From Alistipes sp. (GTDB lineage: Bacteria; Bacteroidota; Bacteroidia; Bacteroidales; Rikenellaceae), in NCBI GenBank assembly GCA_017465575.1, contig JAFTVX010000004.1:1-64000 (forward strand): DNA of 64,000 bases, in the 5' to 3' direction. Made by a program: the position numbers and the translations under genes. Within the stretch, counting starts at the first letter, position 1. Each line of letters begins with the position of its first letter. Under the pieces are notes generated by a model, which worked only from the letters and a program-made list of their open reading frames with translations, was not told the DNA's origin and made no database searches. Of this stretch, positions 26,561-36,382 are shown piece after piece.

Positions 26561-27934
26561 GTGGCGACAGAGGCTTACATACCCCTTCCCGAAGAGTTTA
26601 AGCTCACGATGCGCGAGGTGTTGGGTGACGATGCCGAGAGGTTGTTTCAGGCTCTCGACATAACCCCCGATGTGGCTATACGCCTCAACCCCGCCAAGGT
26701 GGCTAACGCTCCCGAGGGTGAGCCTGTGCCGTGGTGCAGTTTTGGTCGCTATCTTGCTGAGCGACCACAATTTACGCTCGACCCCTTGATGCACGGTGGC
26801 GCCTACTATGTTCAGGAGGCGTCGTCGCAGTTTGTCGAGCATCTGATGCGTGATATTATCGCCGATGGTTGCCGTGTGCTGGATATGTGCGCAGCACCTG
26901 GCGGTAAGAGTACCGTCTATTCGATGCTTGCGGGGCGTGATGGCTTGGTCGTTGCCAACGATATCAGCCGTAGCCGTGCCTTGGCGCTCAAAGACAATGT
27001 CGAGCGTTGGGGTATGGGCAATGTGGTGGTTACAAACTCTGAGCCTCGACATATCGCCGCCTTCGAGCACTTCTTCGATGTTGTGGCTGTCGATGCTCCC
27101 TGCTCGGGCGAGGGTATGTTCCGCAAGATGATGGAGGCACGCGAGGAGTGGTCGCCATCTTCGCCTGCGGTCTGCTCGGCTCGTCAGCGTGAGATTTTGG
27201 CGGAGGCGTGGTCGGCATTGTGCCCAGGTGGTACGCTACTTTATAGCACCTGCACCTTCAACCCTACGGAGGACGAAGATATCGTTCGTTGGTTGATGGA
27301 GGAGTATGGCGATGAGTTGGAAGAGAGCGATAGGGTGGCTACCGAGGATAGTTGGGGCATTGTCCGCGCGGATATTGGCGCCTTCCAGTGCTTCCACTTC
27401 TATCCGCATAGTGCGCGTGGCGAGGGCTTCTTTGCTGCTATCGCCCGCAAGAAGAGTGGCGCAATTCGCCGTGTTACACCCAAGGCTCGCAAAAAGGTCT
27501 TTGCAGCGGTCAAGAGTGCCGATGCGGATGCTGTGGCACGATGGGTTGATGAACCCAAGAAGATGACCTTCCGCCTTATTGGCGAAGATATATATGGATA
27601 TAGAACGGCTGTTGTTGAGGATGTTACACGCCTTGCCGAGTCGCTCACGGTGCTCTCGTCGGGTGTCGAGATGGGGCAGATTTTCAAGGGTAAGCTTAAG
27701 CCTGCCCACGCTCTCTCGCTCTATGTCGGTCTAAATCACGATGCTGTGCCCGTCGTTGAGGTCAGCCTCGATGATGCTCGCAACTATCTGCGTAGAGCAG
27801 ATATCGCGGCTCAGCAGTTCGATGAAGGCATCAATGCCGTAAGTTATGGGGGTGTTGTTATCGGCTTTGTCAAGCGCATAGGCAACCGTTGCAACAATAT
27901 GTACCCCAAGGAGTTAAGAATACAAAATTTATAA
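26561..27934 (+). CDS. RNA m5C methyltransferase, NOL1/NOP2/Sun family (RsmF-like)
   Basis: 457 residues, GTG start two bases after the kinase stop. Methylates cytosine-5 in rRNA (probably 16S) using SAM. Seen: SAM motif I VLDMCAAPGGKST, catalytic motif IV VDAPCSGEGMF and the second catalytic Cys in LLYSTCTFNP. The C-terminal third resembles the RsmF PUA-like RNA-binding extension. Exact target base is not decidable from sequence. Confidence 0.92.
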   Translation: MATEAYIPLPEEFKLTMREVLGDDAERLFQALDITPDVAIRLNPAKVANAPEGEPVPWCSFGRYLAERPQFTLDPLMHGGAYYVQEASSQFVEHLMRDIIADGCRVLDMCAAPGGKSTVYSMLAGRDGLVVANDISRSRALALKDNVERWGMGNVVVTNSEPRHIAAFEHFFDVVAVDAPCSGEGMFRKMMEAREEWSPSSPAVCSARQREILAEAWSALCPGGTLLYSTCTFNPTEDEDIVRWLMEEYGDELEESDRVATEDSWGIVRADIGAFQCFHFYPHSARGEGFFAAIARKKSGAIRRVTPKARKKVFAAVKSADADAVARWVDEPKKMTFRLIGEDIYGYRTAVVEDVTRLAESLTVLSSGVEMGQIFKGKLKPAHALSLYVGLNHDAVPVVEVSLDDARNYLRRADIAAQQFDEGINAVSYGGVVIGFVKRIGNRCNNMYPKELRIQNL

Positions 27935-27966
27935 TATAAACAACCTAAAACCTAAAACTAAACGAG

Positions 27967-28578
27967 ATGGCAAAGTTACTCTACTCAATGGGTGAGGTTA
28001 CTGAGATGTTCGATGTCAATGCTTCACTTATCCGTTACTGGGAGTCGAAGTTTGACTGCATCAAGCCTCACAAGAACAAGAAGGGCAATCGTATGTTTAC
28101 CCCTTCGGATGTCGAGAACCTGAAACTTATCTACCACCTTGTAAAAGAGAAGGGTATGACCCTCGAAGGCGCTAACAATACGATGAAGCGCCGTGGCAAG
28201 AGTGTTAAGCGCGATGTCTCGATTTTGGAGCGTTTGCAGAATATCCGCGCTATGCTTGTCGAGGTGCGCAACTCGTTGGGCGAGGATAGCCCTGCGGAGT
28301 ACGAAGCACCTATCGAGGCTGTGAACGACCTTATCACCGATGTCGAGGCCGAGGCAAAGGCAGAGGTTATGGAGGCCGTAACAACTGCCGAGGAGCAGAA
28401 GGAGGAGCCCGCAGCGGAGGAGGCACCTCGTCGTCGTGGCCGTCCTCGCAAGGTTGTTGCCGAGGAGTCAGCCGATAGTGCCGAGAAGAGTGAGAAGCCC
28501 GCAGTGCGCCGTCGTGCGAAGAAGAAGAACGACGAGAATAAGGAGCTCTTCCCCTTCTATGAGCAGTCATTGTTCTAA
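27967..28578 (+). CDS. MerR family transcriptional regulator
   Basis: 203 residues. N-terminal winged helix (LYSMGEVTEMFDVNASLIRYWESKF ... GNRMFTPSDVENLKLIYHLV) typical of Bacteroidota MerR-like proteins. A low-complexity Glu/Ala region is followed by AT-hook-like RRRGRPRKVV at about 150 and a basic C-terminus, suggesting extra minor-groove DNA contact. No ligand-binding domain. In the same run as the RNA methylase and Nif3-like gene. Confidence 0.88.
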   Translation: MAKLLYSMGEVTEMFDVNASLIRYWESKFDCIKPHKNKKGNRMFTPSDVENLKLIYHLVKEKGMTLEGANNTMKRRGKSVKRDVSILERLQNIRAMLVEVRNSLGEDSPAEYEAPIEAVNDLITDVEAEAKAEVMEAVTTAEEQKEEPAAEEAPRRRGRPRKVVAEESADSAEKSEKPAVRRRAKKKNDENKELFPFYEQSLF

Positions 28579-28590
28579 TTTCGTAACAAG

Positions 28591-29382
28591 ATGAAGATTA
28601 AAGATTTAGCTGCTGCTATCGAGAGCTTTGCCCCACTCTCGCTTCAGGAGTCGTACGACAACTCTGGACTTATTGTCGGCCATCCCGAGGACGAGGTGCA
28701 TAGCGCACTCTTGGCTGTCGATGTTACCGAGGAGGTGCTCGACGAGGCAGAGCGTGAGGGTTGCGATATCATCATCACTCACCACCCGATAATCTTCCAC
28801 CCCCTCAAGCGCTTCAACTCGTCGAACTATGTCGAGCGCTGTGTCGAGCGTGCTATCCGTCGTGGCATCGCCCTCTATGCTTGCCACACTAACCTCGATA
28901 GCACCGTTGGCGGTATGAGCTGGCAGGTGGGCTCGATGATGGGCTTGAACGATATGTCGGTGTTGCAGCCGTCGGCTCCAGGTGCCGAGACTGGCTTTGG
29001 CGTTGTGGGTACACTCCCCCGACCAGAAAGTGCTATGGCGTTGATGAGCCGTATCAAGGCTATCTTCGATGTCGGCGCAATCCGTTATAGCGATATCCCT
29101 GCCGATGACTTTATGGTTCAGCGTGTTGCTATCTGCACGGGTGCTGGTGGCTCGCTTATCGACGATGCCCTGCGTGCCAAGGCCGACCTTTATGTTACGG
29201 CCGACCTTCGCTACAACGACTTTATGCGTGGCGATAATCGTATGATTTTGGCGGATATTGGCCATTTTGAGAGCGAATTTTGTGCAATTCGCATTTTATT
29301 TGATATTTTATCAAAAAAATTTAATACCTTTGCGGTTCGCAAGAGTGTGAACTCGCGCAACCCGATTCACTATTTAGTATAG
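28591..29382 (+). CDS. Nif3-like dinuclear metal-centre protein
   Basis: 263 residues, the compact form (no central insertion that makes other members about 370). Metal-binding motifs: ITHHPIIFH near 63-71, ACHTNLD near 97, and DIGHFESE near 222. GTP cyclohydrolase I type 2-like fold; physiological role is unclear. Starts 13 bases after the MerR gene stop and is followed by the zinc-ribbon protein gene, the usual Bacteroidota order. Confidence 0.92.
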   Translation: MKIKDLAAAIESFAPLSLQESYDNSGLIVGHPEDEVHSALLAVDVTEEVLDEAEREGCDIIITHHPIIFHPLKRFNSSNYVERCVERAIRRGIALYACHTNLDSTVGGMSWQVGSMMGLNDMSVLQPSAPGAETGFGVVGTLPRPESAMALMSRIKAIFDVGAIRYSDIPADDFMVQRVAICTGAGGSLIDDALRAKADLYVTADLRYNDFMRGDNRMILADIGHFESEFCAIRILFDILSKKFNTFAVRKSVNSRNPIHYLV

Positions 29383-29462
29383 CGGAGAGGAAATCTGAAG
29401 GCAACTTAAATAGAATCTGCCTTAAACAACTTGATAACTAATTTATAGAACATACCTTAGAT

Positions 29463-30203
29463 ATGGCACAGAAGAAGACAAACGAAGTCGATTATTCGAT
29501 GCAGGAGAAGATCCTTGCACTCTACCAGTTGCAGAAGATTGACTCGCAGATTGACGAGATCAACAAGATTAAGGGTGAGCTACCCTTGGAGGTGCAGGAC
29601 TTGGAGGATGAGCTTGCAGGTCTCAACACCCGTGTAGAGAATATCAATGCCGAGATTGAGGAGCTCAACTCACTCACCCGTCAGCGTAAGCGCGAGGTAG
29701 ACCAGGCAAAGATTATGATTGGCAACTACAAGGAGCAGCAGAACAATGTTCGCAACAACCGCGAGTACGACGCTATCACCAAGGAGATTGAGTACCAGGA
29801 GTTGGAGATTGAGCTTGCCGAGAAGCGTCTCAAGGAGTATACCGCAGCTATCAAGACCAAGAAGGCGTTGATCGAGGAGACATCTGCTCTTGTTGAGGAG
29901 CGCACCATCGACTACAAGGCAAAGAAGGAGGAGCTCGACTCTATTGAGGCAGAGACAGCGCAGCAGGTTGCCGACCTCACCGCACAGGCAGAGAAGGCAA
30001 AGCAGCCTATCGACGAGCGTTTGCTTGTTGCCTACAACCGTATTCGTAGTAATGTGCACAACGGTCTTGCTGTTGTTACCGTAACTCGTGATGCTTGTGG
30101 TGGTTGCTTCAACCGTATTCCTCCCCAGCGTCAGGTGGATATCCGCCAAGGCAAGAAGCTCATCGTATGTGAGTATTGCGGTCGAATTCTCGTCTCAGAG
30201 TAA
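29463..30203 (+). CDS. Coiled-coil zinc-ribbon protein (C4-type, CT398-like)
   Basis: 246 residues. Residues 15-180 form a long coiled-coil hairpin (repeated Glu/Leu/Lys heptads). The C-terminal zinc ribbon is CGGCFNRIPP then CEYCGRIL, holding one zinc on four cysteines. Implicated by family in nucleic-acid or secretion-related complexes; function not established. Its TAA stop is also the first three bases of an inverted-repeat element (30201-30329). Confidence 0.88.
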   Translation: MAQKKTNEVDYSMQEKILALYQLQKIDSQIDEINKIKGELPLEVQDLEDELAGLNTRVENINAEIEELNSLTRQRKREVDQAKIMIGNYKEQQNNVRNNREYDAITKEIEYQELEIELAEKRLKEYTAAIKTKKALIEETSALVEERTIDYKAKKEELDSIEAETAQQVADLTAQAEKAKQPIDERLLVAYNRIRSNVHNGLAVVTVTRDACGGCFNRIPPQRQVDIRQGKKLIVCEYCGRILVSE

Positions 30204-30329
30204 TTTGTTGTGATAAGGGGTCTACTTCGGCCTCTCAGTCAGAAGCCCGAATGGGAAATACATCATAGTATGTCCCATCCGGGCTTCTTCGTGTCGAGAC
30301 CAAATTAGACCCCTTCTGACAACAAATTA
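30201..30329. repeat. Terminal-inverted-repeat element, copy 1
   Basis: Ends TAATTTGTTGT and ACAACAAATTA are perfect inverted repeats, continued by AAGGGGTC/GACCCCTT-type pairing. Inside is GAAGCCCG/CGGGCTTC (30242-30287). A second copy with the same ends and a different inner hairpin is at 52059-52189. Both begin exactly at the stop codon of a plus-strand gene. Confidence 0.85.
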
Positions 30330-30536
30330 GGCGGAGTGCTGGCTGGAAGGTTGCGAACTGCGCTCCTTGGAGCGCCTGCTACGCAGAGTGGTCTGAGTGG
30401 TCTAAGGGGTCAGAGGGGTTGCGCTTGTTCCAAGCGCAGGCTATGCCCCTTTTGCCCCTTATACCCCTTTTACCCCTCCCTCAAAAACCAACAACGCCTA
30501 CCTCCCTTTCGGAAAGTAGGCGTTTGCGTTACCTAT
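30330..30536. other. Hairpin-rich intergenic sequence after the TIR element
   Basis: The GGCGGAGTGCTGG flank is shared with the second TIR copy. Next come GGGGTC-rich text and a GCGCTTG/CAAGCGC hairpin. AACGCCTAC/GTAGGCGTT (30503-30534) lies near the panD stop and probably terminates panCD. No gene is supported. Confidence 0.6.
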
Positions 30537-30545
30537 TTATATATA

Positions 30546-30896
30546 TTACAACAAGCGGTTGGTGCGCTCGTCGGGGAAGATGACCTTGGGCTCGAAGGTC
30601 TTTGCCTCCTCGAAGTCCATAAAGCCATAGCCCATAATGATGACGATATCGCCAACGGCAGTCTTGCGTGCTGCAGCACCATTTAGGCAGATGCAGCCGC
30701 TACCACGCTCGCCCTTGATGACATAGGTCTCGATGCGCTCGCCATTGTTGTTATTGACAATCTGCACCTTCTCGCCCTCGATAAGACCTGCGGCATCCAT
30801 CAAGTCCTCGTCGATGGTGATACTTCCCACATAGTTGAGATTCGCCTCCGTAACACGCACGCGGTGAATCTTCGATTTCATTCTCTCGATAAACAT
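30546..30896 (-). CDS. panD: Aspartate 1-decarboxylase
   Basis: 116 residues. Makes beta-alanine for pantothenate/CoA. It is a pyruvoyl enzyme that self-cleaves between G24 and S25 in YVGSITIDE; the S25 becomes the pyruvoyl group. [10 protein letters not shown] is the other conserved block. Located 18 bases after panC, its pathway partner. Confidence 0.96.
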   Translation of the reverse strand: MFIERMKSKIHRVRVTEANLNYVGSITIDEDLMDAAGLIEGEKVQIVNNNNGERIETYVIKGERGSGCICLNGAAARKTAVGDIVIIMGYGFMDFEEAKTFEPKVIFPDERTNRLL

Positions 30897-30914
30897 AGTT
30901 TGGGTCGTTTGCTT

Positions 30915-31751
30915 CTACTTAATACGGATATTGTCGATAAGGCGGATATCGCCAGCCTGCACAGCACAGCAGCCCTGAATACGCTCCGAATCCTCCCAAC
31001 GCTCAACCTTCTGCATCGTGGTGGCATCCACAGCCTCGAAGTAGATGGTGCGAAGCAAGGGGTTAGAGTCGATGGTCTTAACTGCCCACTCGGTAAGCTC
31101 GGCGGGCGACATTGTAGCCATCTTCTCGGCACACTGCTTGATGGTGGCGTAGATGTGAGGTGCTGCGGCACGGTGCTCTGCGGTAAGCAACTCGTTGCGT
31201 GATGAGAGGGCAAGACCATCCTCGCCACGCACGATGGCGCACTCAACAATCTCGATGTCGATAGCAAGCTGCTTGACCATCGCCTTAATCACGGCAATCT
31301 GCTGGAAGTCCTTCTCGCCAAAGTATGCGCGTGCGGGCTTCACAAGGTCGAAAAGACGGCTAACAACCTGTGCCACACCGTTGAAGTGACCGGGGCGTGT
31401 AGCACCCTCCATAACCTTGTCAACCAAGCCGAAGTCAAACTCGCGGGTGTCGGGCTCGGGATAGATGTCCTCTACCGAGGGCATAAATACGATGTCGGCA
31501 CCGGCAGCCTCCAAAACGGCGCAGTCAGCCTCGGGGGTACGAGGGTAGTTCTTAAGGTCGTTCTTATCGTTAAACTGGGTGGGATTTACAAATACACTGA
31601 CAACGACGGTGTCGTTCTCCTTGCGTGCACGCTCAACCAACGAGCGGTGACCACGGTGAAGTGCGCCCATAGTGGGCACAAAGCCTACGCCCTCTTTGGG
31701 GCAGTTTGCCAAAGCTGCATTGAGCTCTGCTACTCTGTTTACTACAATCAT
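30915..31751 (-). CDS. panC: Pantoate-beta-alanine ligase
   Basis: 278 residues from ATG 31751 (MIVVNRVAELNAAL); an upstream in-frame ATG at 31808 would add a spurious hydrophobic stretch. Joins pantoate and beta-alanine with ATP. Motifs: FVPTMGALHRGHRSLVERA (HIGH-like), VNPTQFNDKNDL, YFGEKDFQQ and the KMSKS-like LSSRNELL. Transcribed with panD, so beta-alanine production and use are coupled. Confidence 0.95.
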   Translation of the reverse strand: MIVVNRVAELNAALANCPKEGVGFVPTMGALHRGHRSLVERARKENDTVVVSVFVNPTQFNDKNDLKNYPRTPEADCAVLEAAGADIVFMPSVEDIYPEPDTREFDFGLVDKVMEGATRPGHFNGVAQVVSRLFDLVKPARAYFGEKDFQQIAVIKAMVKQLAIDIEIVECAIVRGEDGLALSSRNELLTAEHRAAAPHIYATIKQCAEKMATMSPAELTEWAVKTIDSNPLLRTIYFEAVDATTMQKVERWEDSERIQGCCAVQAGDIRLIDNIRIK

Positions 31752-31856
31752 AATTCTATGATGAAATGATGCGACAAAGTTACAAACTAAAATGAAGATA
31801 GCAAGCAATAACGGCGAAAAAATGGTCTATATGGGAGGCGAAAGTGCAAAATAGCG

Positions 31857-32306
31857 CTATTCGAAGTGCGGAAAGTCGCATTGTGGCGTATATCGTTCGC
31901 CATCGTACTCATAGCAGAAGGTGTCGATGCCATTCGACATAACGATATAGCGGGCCCCTATAAAGGAGTTGTAGCGTACCACCTGATTAAGCACCGTGCG
32001 ATCAATCTTTACATTCGGCTCCTTGCACTCGACAACAACCAATGGTTTGCAGTCGCTACCCATAGCCACGATATCGGCACGCTGTGCCATACCATTTAGC
32101 TCCACGGGGTACTCCTCGACAATCTGCTCCGAGAGAAAACCGCACTCCGAGAGCATATACTCCACGATATGTCGGCGCACCCACTCCTCGGGTGTAAGCA
32201 CCAACCAACGACCACGCACACGGTCGAACACCTCGGTGCGACCCTTGGGCGTACGGCGAGCACGAAGCCTAATGGCAGGAAAGTTAAGTGTGGGGTAGTC
32301 CGTCAT
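31857..32306 (-). CDS. Nuclease-fold protein, HsdR N-terminal-like (HSDR_N)
   Basis: 149 residues. Stand-alone PD-(D/E)xK fold: E in the first helix region, then RADIVAMGSD, VVVECKEP with catalytic E and K, and QVVRYNS. This matches the HSDR_N family seen widely in Bacteroidota as a lone housekeeping-like protein. Despite the name it has no helicase partner and no HsdM/HsdS nearby, so a role in restriction is doubtful. Confidence 0.85.
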   Translation of the reverse strand: MTDYPTLNFPAIRLRARRTPKGRTEVFDRVRGRWLVLTPEEWVRRHIVEYMLSECGFLSEQIVEEYPVELNGMAQRADIVAMGSDCKPLVVVECKEPNVKIDRTVLNQVVRYNSFIGARYIVMSNGIDTFCYEYDGERYTPQCDFPHFE

Positions 32307-32348
32307 ATCGAAATAATAGTTATCTTTGCGACAAAGTTACGAAATAAA

Positions 32349-32822
32349 ATGGAAAAAACTATCAACATTGAGGAGCGTGTAGCGTTGGCACGCCAATATT
32401 TCGAGAGTGGCTACAACTGCGCACAGGCGGTTGTGATGGCGTATAACGATATTATGTCGCTTACGACCGACGATGCAGCAAAGATTGCCGCTCCGTTTGG
32501 TGGCGGTATGGGTCGTATGCGCGAGGTGTGTGGCACGGTGAGTGCGATGACGATGCTTGCGGGCGCTATCTCGCCATCGTTCGACCCCAAGAATATGGAG
32601 GAGCGCAAGGCAAACTATGCTCTTGTTCAGGAGTTTGCAGCGGCATTCCGCAACGAAAATGGCGATATCGTATGTCGTCGCCTTCTCGGTCTTGAGCCCC
32701 GTGACGAGCAGAAGGAGACGGCTATGCCCTCGGAGCGCACGGCGGAGTACTACCGCAAACGCCCCTGCGTAGAGTATGTCGCCACCGCCGCCCGCATCGT
32801 AGGCGAATACTTGGCAAGGTAA
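32349..32822 (+). CDS. C_GCAxxG_C_C family protein
   Basis: 157 residues from ATG 32349. Cys motif C..AQ and GGGMGRMREVCGTVSAM match this family; a later conserved Cys occurs in DIVCRRLLG. Helical, cytoplasmic; proposed redox or metal-handling role in anaerobes, not established. A TATCTTTG -7 motif lies at 32321-32328. Ends in a strong hairpin shared with the convergent lipoprotein gene. Confidence 0.88.
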   Translation: MEKTINIEERVALARQYFESGYNCAQAVVMAYNDIMSLTTDDAAKIAAPFGGGMGRMREVCGTVSAMTMLAGAISPSFDPKNMEERKANYALVQEFAAAFRNENGDIVCRRLLGLEPRDEQKETAMPSERTAEYYRKRPCVEYVATAARIVGEYLAR

Positions 32823-32850
32823 CGACAATCGACATACTGAAAAAAAAGTA

Positions 32851-32888
32851 ACGGACACCCCGAAATTCGAGGTGTCCGTTGCTTTTCT
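32851..32888. terminator. Bidirectional terminator
   Basis: ACGGACACC pairs with GGTGTCCGT, followed by TTGCTTTTC on plus and preceded by an A-run. Confidence 0.85.
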
Positions 32889-32903
32889 TAGTATTCGAGA
32901 TTA

Positions 32904-35900
32904 CTACTTTGCGTAAGTAACCTTGTCGATGCGATATGAACCATTTGTGCCAGTTGCAGGCATATCGTACTCAAGTTTGTAGTAAAGACCTATTGCGGGA
33001 GCTGTGATGTTGTAAACAACCTCGCCAACAGCCAAAGTAGCTGTTACCTCCTCAACAACATTTGCAAACTCCTCGTCAGTTGCAACGATAAGCTTAGCCG
33101 AGTTCATCTCGGTATCTACCTGAGTGAAGTTTACCTTAACAGCCGATACTGCGTAGGGCATAGCAACCTTATTCACCACGGTAGCTACCGAATCGTTGGC
33201 CTTGCGGCCCATTCTGATAGCTGTCCAAGCGTTGCTCTCCTGGCCATTATTGAAGCTGGAGAACTCAAAAGGATAGCTCTCCTCCAAGGTGATGGTGAAG
33301 CTTGCAGTGTATGAGTTAGTGTATGCTGAGGGGGTGCCAGGGAAGGTAATAGACATCTCGGCAATATCAGCAGGATTAATCCACTTCTCCATATAGAACT
33401 TAGCATCAACCATCGAGAAGTAGATGTTGTATGCGCCGTCCTCGCCTACGAACTTCATGTTGCCACCATTGTTGTAGGTGGTGTAGGTCTCGCCAACAGT
33501 TACATCACAAGCTGAGCCATAGCTCAAATCCCAAGCGCCATCTGCACGGAACTTAAACTCGTTGCCGTTTGCCAACTGTACATTCTCGGCAACAGCCCAG
33601 TCGCCATCGATAGTCATCGCTACATCGGTAGCCCAACCAGAGCCCTCGAATGAGCCGATAAGACCCCAGGTGTGGTCGGTAAGACCCTCGATAACTACAA
33701 CGGGCTCGCCACCATCGGTAGCATCAGCATACTCCTTACCAGGGGTAACAAGTGCTACACGCTCGTTAGCAAGGTCGAAGTATACATCGTATGTGCCGTA
33801 AGCCATTGGAGTGATATTCTGGCTACCAGCGCCATTGAGCAATCCATAATACTGGTCAGCATAAATCTTGCCGCCAATCTCCAAACCGTAGTTCTTAGCA
33901 TCGTTCCACTCGTTGTTAGCACGAATCTTGAAACCGCCCGAAGCAATCTCAACATCGTAAGCTACGAAGAGGTCCTTTGCCTTCCAAGTGTTGTACATAA
34001 CAACATCGGGAGCAGCCCAACCGTTCAAGTCACCAACTACGCCCCACTCCGAAGCAGTCTCAACGAAGGGAACGAGCTCTACGAACAAAGCGTTCTTGCC
34101 CTGAGGAGCACCGTTGTATGATGTACGAATGGTCTGTACGGTGATGGTGTCGCCAAGCTTTGCACCAGACTCAGCCCAGTACTTCTGTACGCCCTCGGGG
34201 CTGCAAAGACCATAGATATATACGGTACCTGTCTCGTCGGTAAGGTCGAAGTTGCCATAAGAGGTGTTTGCTACATTGGTGATAACACCAGTAAGCTCAT
34301 ACATTGTAGAGTTGTCCTCAGCAGCTGCCAAGAACTCAGCAACGGTTACCTTCTGAGCCTCAATAACGGGCTCCTCGCCGTCAACATGGCTAACATATAC
34401 GCCATTACCAACCTGAGCTGTGCCGTTGTAATCGCCGCGAGTACCTGTGATGGTGATAGTGTCGCCTACATTGAGGTTCTCGCCACCTGTCCAGTCGATA
34501 CCCGACTCGCCAAGGTCAAGACCGTAAACCAAGATTTCACCACTATCGTCCTTGAGGTAGAAGTTGCCATACTGAGTGTTGGTGATAGATGTGATAACGC
34601 CAGTAAGCTGATAGGTCTCGCCATCGTCAACCGATGCCTCCAAGAACTCAGCAACGGTAACGGCCTTAGGACCAACAACCTCAGCCTCGGTAGTAGCTGT
34701 AACCGAAGCAGCCTCAGAAGCAGCGTAGATGCTCTCGTCAGCGGGGATAGCTACAACAGCGAAGGTGTACTCGGTCTCATACTCGCCAGTGAAGGTGTAG
34801 GTAAGCTCCTCGGTGATTACGGGCATCTCGGTGCCTACGGTTATGCTATATGCAGTAGCATTCTCAACAGCCTCCCAAGCAAGGGTAACAACATTGCCCT
34901 CTACCTTGGCTGTAACAGCGGGAGTAGCAAGCTGAATCAAGCCCTCCTGTGCAATGGTGTACTTAACAAACAAAGCGGGGTTGTTCTTTGCCTCAAGCAT
35001 AACCTCAGCCTCACGCTTTACGCCCTCGTTAGCCTCGATAGTAAGAGTCAAGCTCTTCTTCTCGATTACGGTACGGGTAGCCTCTGCATAGCTAATCCAT
35101 GCTGCCTCCTCGGGGATAACAACATTAACCTCCTCGTTAGAGATAAATGCCAACTCTACCTCGCCACCAGCAGCAGGAGCCTCGATAGCGGTGTTTGCCT
35201 CGAACGAGATAGCATCAGCAGTGATAACGATGCTACGCATGATTACGCGAGTCTCGTCGCCAACAAATACAAGAACCTTGCTCTCGCCCTCCATCTCGCC
35301 TACGGTGATGTTGATAACACCAGTGTTACCCTCACCCTTAACAACCTCGACATCAGCAACATTCTTTGCTGCGATAGCCTCAACCTCAACTCTCTCGGCG
35401 GTTGTATCAACAGTGTAGCTTACCTCGAAGATGCCACCTGCGTTCAATGCCGAGAACTCAATCTCAAGGGGAGTAACCTTAGCTATGGTGATAACCTGGT
35501 CGTCAGAGAGCTTGAAGTATACATTCTTCTCGTCCTCAGTAACCTCGATAGGATTAGCAACTACAACATCGCCCTCAGCAACTATGCCAAGCTCTACCCA
35601 TGTAGTGCCATTGTCGTACGATACATACCATGTGTTGTTCTCAATCTTGAGCTTAGGAGTAACGCCATCTTTACCGTCAGCACCTGCTGCACCATCGTTG
35701 CCGTCAGCACCTGCTGCACCACCGTTGCCGTCAGCGCCATTCTCGCCATCCTTACCATCGGTACCTACAGCCTTAATCTTGTTGCCATTCTCATCGAGTA
35801 GCCACTCGCCATTCACGGTCCAGTAGTATACGCCACCCTCTTCGGCAACACCGATAACGGGAGTCTGGCCATCCTTACCATCAGCACCATTCTCGCCATC

Positions 35901-36206
35901 AGCACCATCGTTGCCGTTAGCGCCGTCCTTACCATTCTTGATGGTGATAGAGTCGCCCTTAGCGAAATTGATGGTGTAGCCATCCTCGGTCTCAACTACC
36001 TCGGTGATGTAGTCGTGCTTCTCCAACGCTTCGACGATGCCCTGCAACGCCTCAATGTTGGTGTTCATGTTTGTGCACAACTCCTCGAGAGCCTTGATGC
36101 GGTTCTCGTGGTCGTTGAGCTTGTCCCAAATAGGGGTATCGTCATACGAGCAAGACGATACTACCAATGCAACCACAAAGGCTGCAAAAGCAAAAAGTTT
36201 TCTCAT
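32904..36206 (-). CDS. Large surface lipoprotein: DUF4988, collagen-like, BACON, Fn3 and SusE/F-like domains
   Basis: 1100 residues. Lipobox SSC (C19), predicted coiled coil (about 28-64), two collagen-like Gly-x-y runs (residues 92-113 and about 150-183, e.g. NGKDGANGNDGADGENGADG), DUF4988-like strands between them, BACON-like domains (about 330-430), an Fn3-like domain, two repeated domains containing TVAEFLEA(S/A) and YQLTGVI/YELTGVI, and two SusE/F-like domains (EWGVVGDLNGW, WGLIGSFEGSGW) before a C-terminal beta domain. Probably binds polysaccharide outside the cell; no SusC/D pair is in the window. Domain edges are approximate. Confidence 0.85.
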   Translation of the reverse strand: MRKLFAFAAFVVALVVSSCSYDDTPIWDKLNDHENRIKALEELCTNMNTNIEALQGIVEALEKHDYITEVVETEDGYTINFAKGDSITIKNGKDGANGNDGADGENGADGKDGQTPVIGVAEEGGVYYWTVNGEWLLDENGNKIKAVGTDGKDGENGADGNGGAAGADGNDGAAGADGKDGVTPKLKIENNTWYVSYDNGTTWVELGIVAEGDVVVANPIEVTEDEKNVYFKLSDDQVITIAKVTPLEIEFSALNAGGIFEVSYTVDTTAERVEVEAIAAKNVADVEVVKGEGNTGVINITVGEMEGESKVLVFVGDETRVIMRSIVITADAISFEANTAIEAPAAGGEVELAFISNEEVNVVIPEEAAWISYAEATRTVIEKKSLTLTIEANEGVKREAEVMLEAKNNPALFVKYTIAQEGLIQLATPAVTAKVEGNVVTLAWEAVENATAYSITVGTEMPVITEELTYTFTGEYETEYTFAVVAIPADESIYAASEAASVTATTEAEVVGPKAVTVAEFLEASVDDGETYQLTGVITSITNTQYGNFYLKDDSGEILVYGLDLGESGIDWTGGENLNVGDTITITGTRGDYNGTAQVGNGVYVSHVDGEEPVIEAQKVTVAEFLAAAEDNSTMYELTGVITNVANTSYGNFDLTDETGTVYIYGLCSPEGVQKYWAESGAKLGDTITVQTIRTSYNGAPQGKNALFVELVPFVETASEWGVVGDLNGWAAPDVVMYNTWKAKDLFVAYDVEIASGGFKIRANNEWNDAKNYGLEIGGKIYADQYYGLLNGAGSQNITPMAYGTYDVYFDLANERVALVTPGKEYADATDGGEPVVVIEGLTDHTWGLIGSFEGSGWATDVAMTIDGDWAVAENVQLANGNEFKFRADGAWDLSYGSACDVTVGETYTTYNNGGNMKFVGEDGAYNIYFSMVDAKFYMEKWINPADIAEMSITFPGTPSAYTNSYTASFTITLEESYPFEFSSFNNGQESNAWTAIRMGRKANDSVATVVNKVAMPYAVSAVKVNFTQVDTEMNSAKLIVATDEEFANVVEEVTATLAVGEVVYNITAPAIGLYYKLEYDMPATGTNGSYRIDKVTYAK

Positions 36207-36328
36207 AATTGATATGTTTTTAAAGTGTTGTTGTGTATCGCTTTTTTACGAAACACGCAAAATTAAGTAATATTTATGAATTGGTCAAGTGTTCGCCCAT
36301 ACTTTAAGCCGATATGGGTAGAAATAAA

Positions 36329-36355
36329 AAACGGACATCTGGTGTGATGTCCGTT
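36329..36355 (-). terminator. Terminator of the M16-containing operon
   Basis: AACGGACATC pairs with GATGTCCGTT, followed on the minus strand by a T-run. Confidence 0.85.
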
Positions 36356-36382
36356 GAAATTGGTTGGCTCTCGCCACAACCT

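Noticed and set aside
31857..32306. Part of a type I restriction system
   Set aside because: No HsdM, HsdS or helicase next to it; family is commonly a stand-alone gene.
34386..35801. 471-residue plus-strand frame
   Set aside because: Antisense to the large lipoprotein gene; Ser/Leu-rich composition is a shadow.
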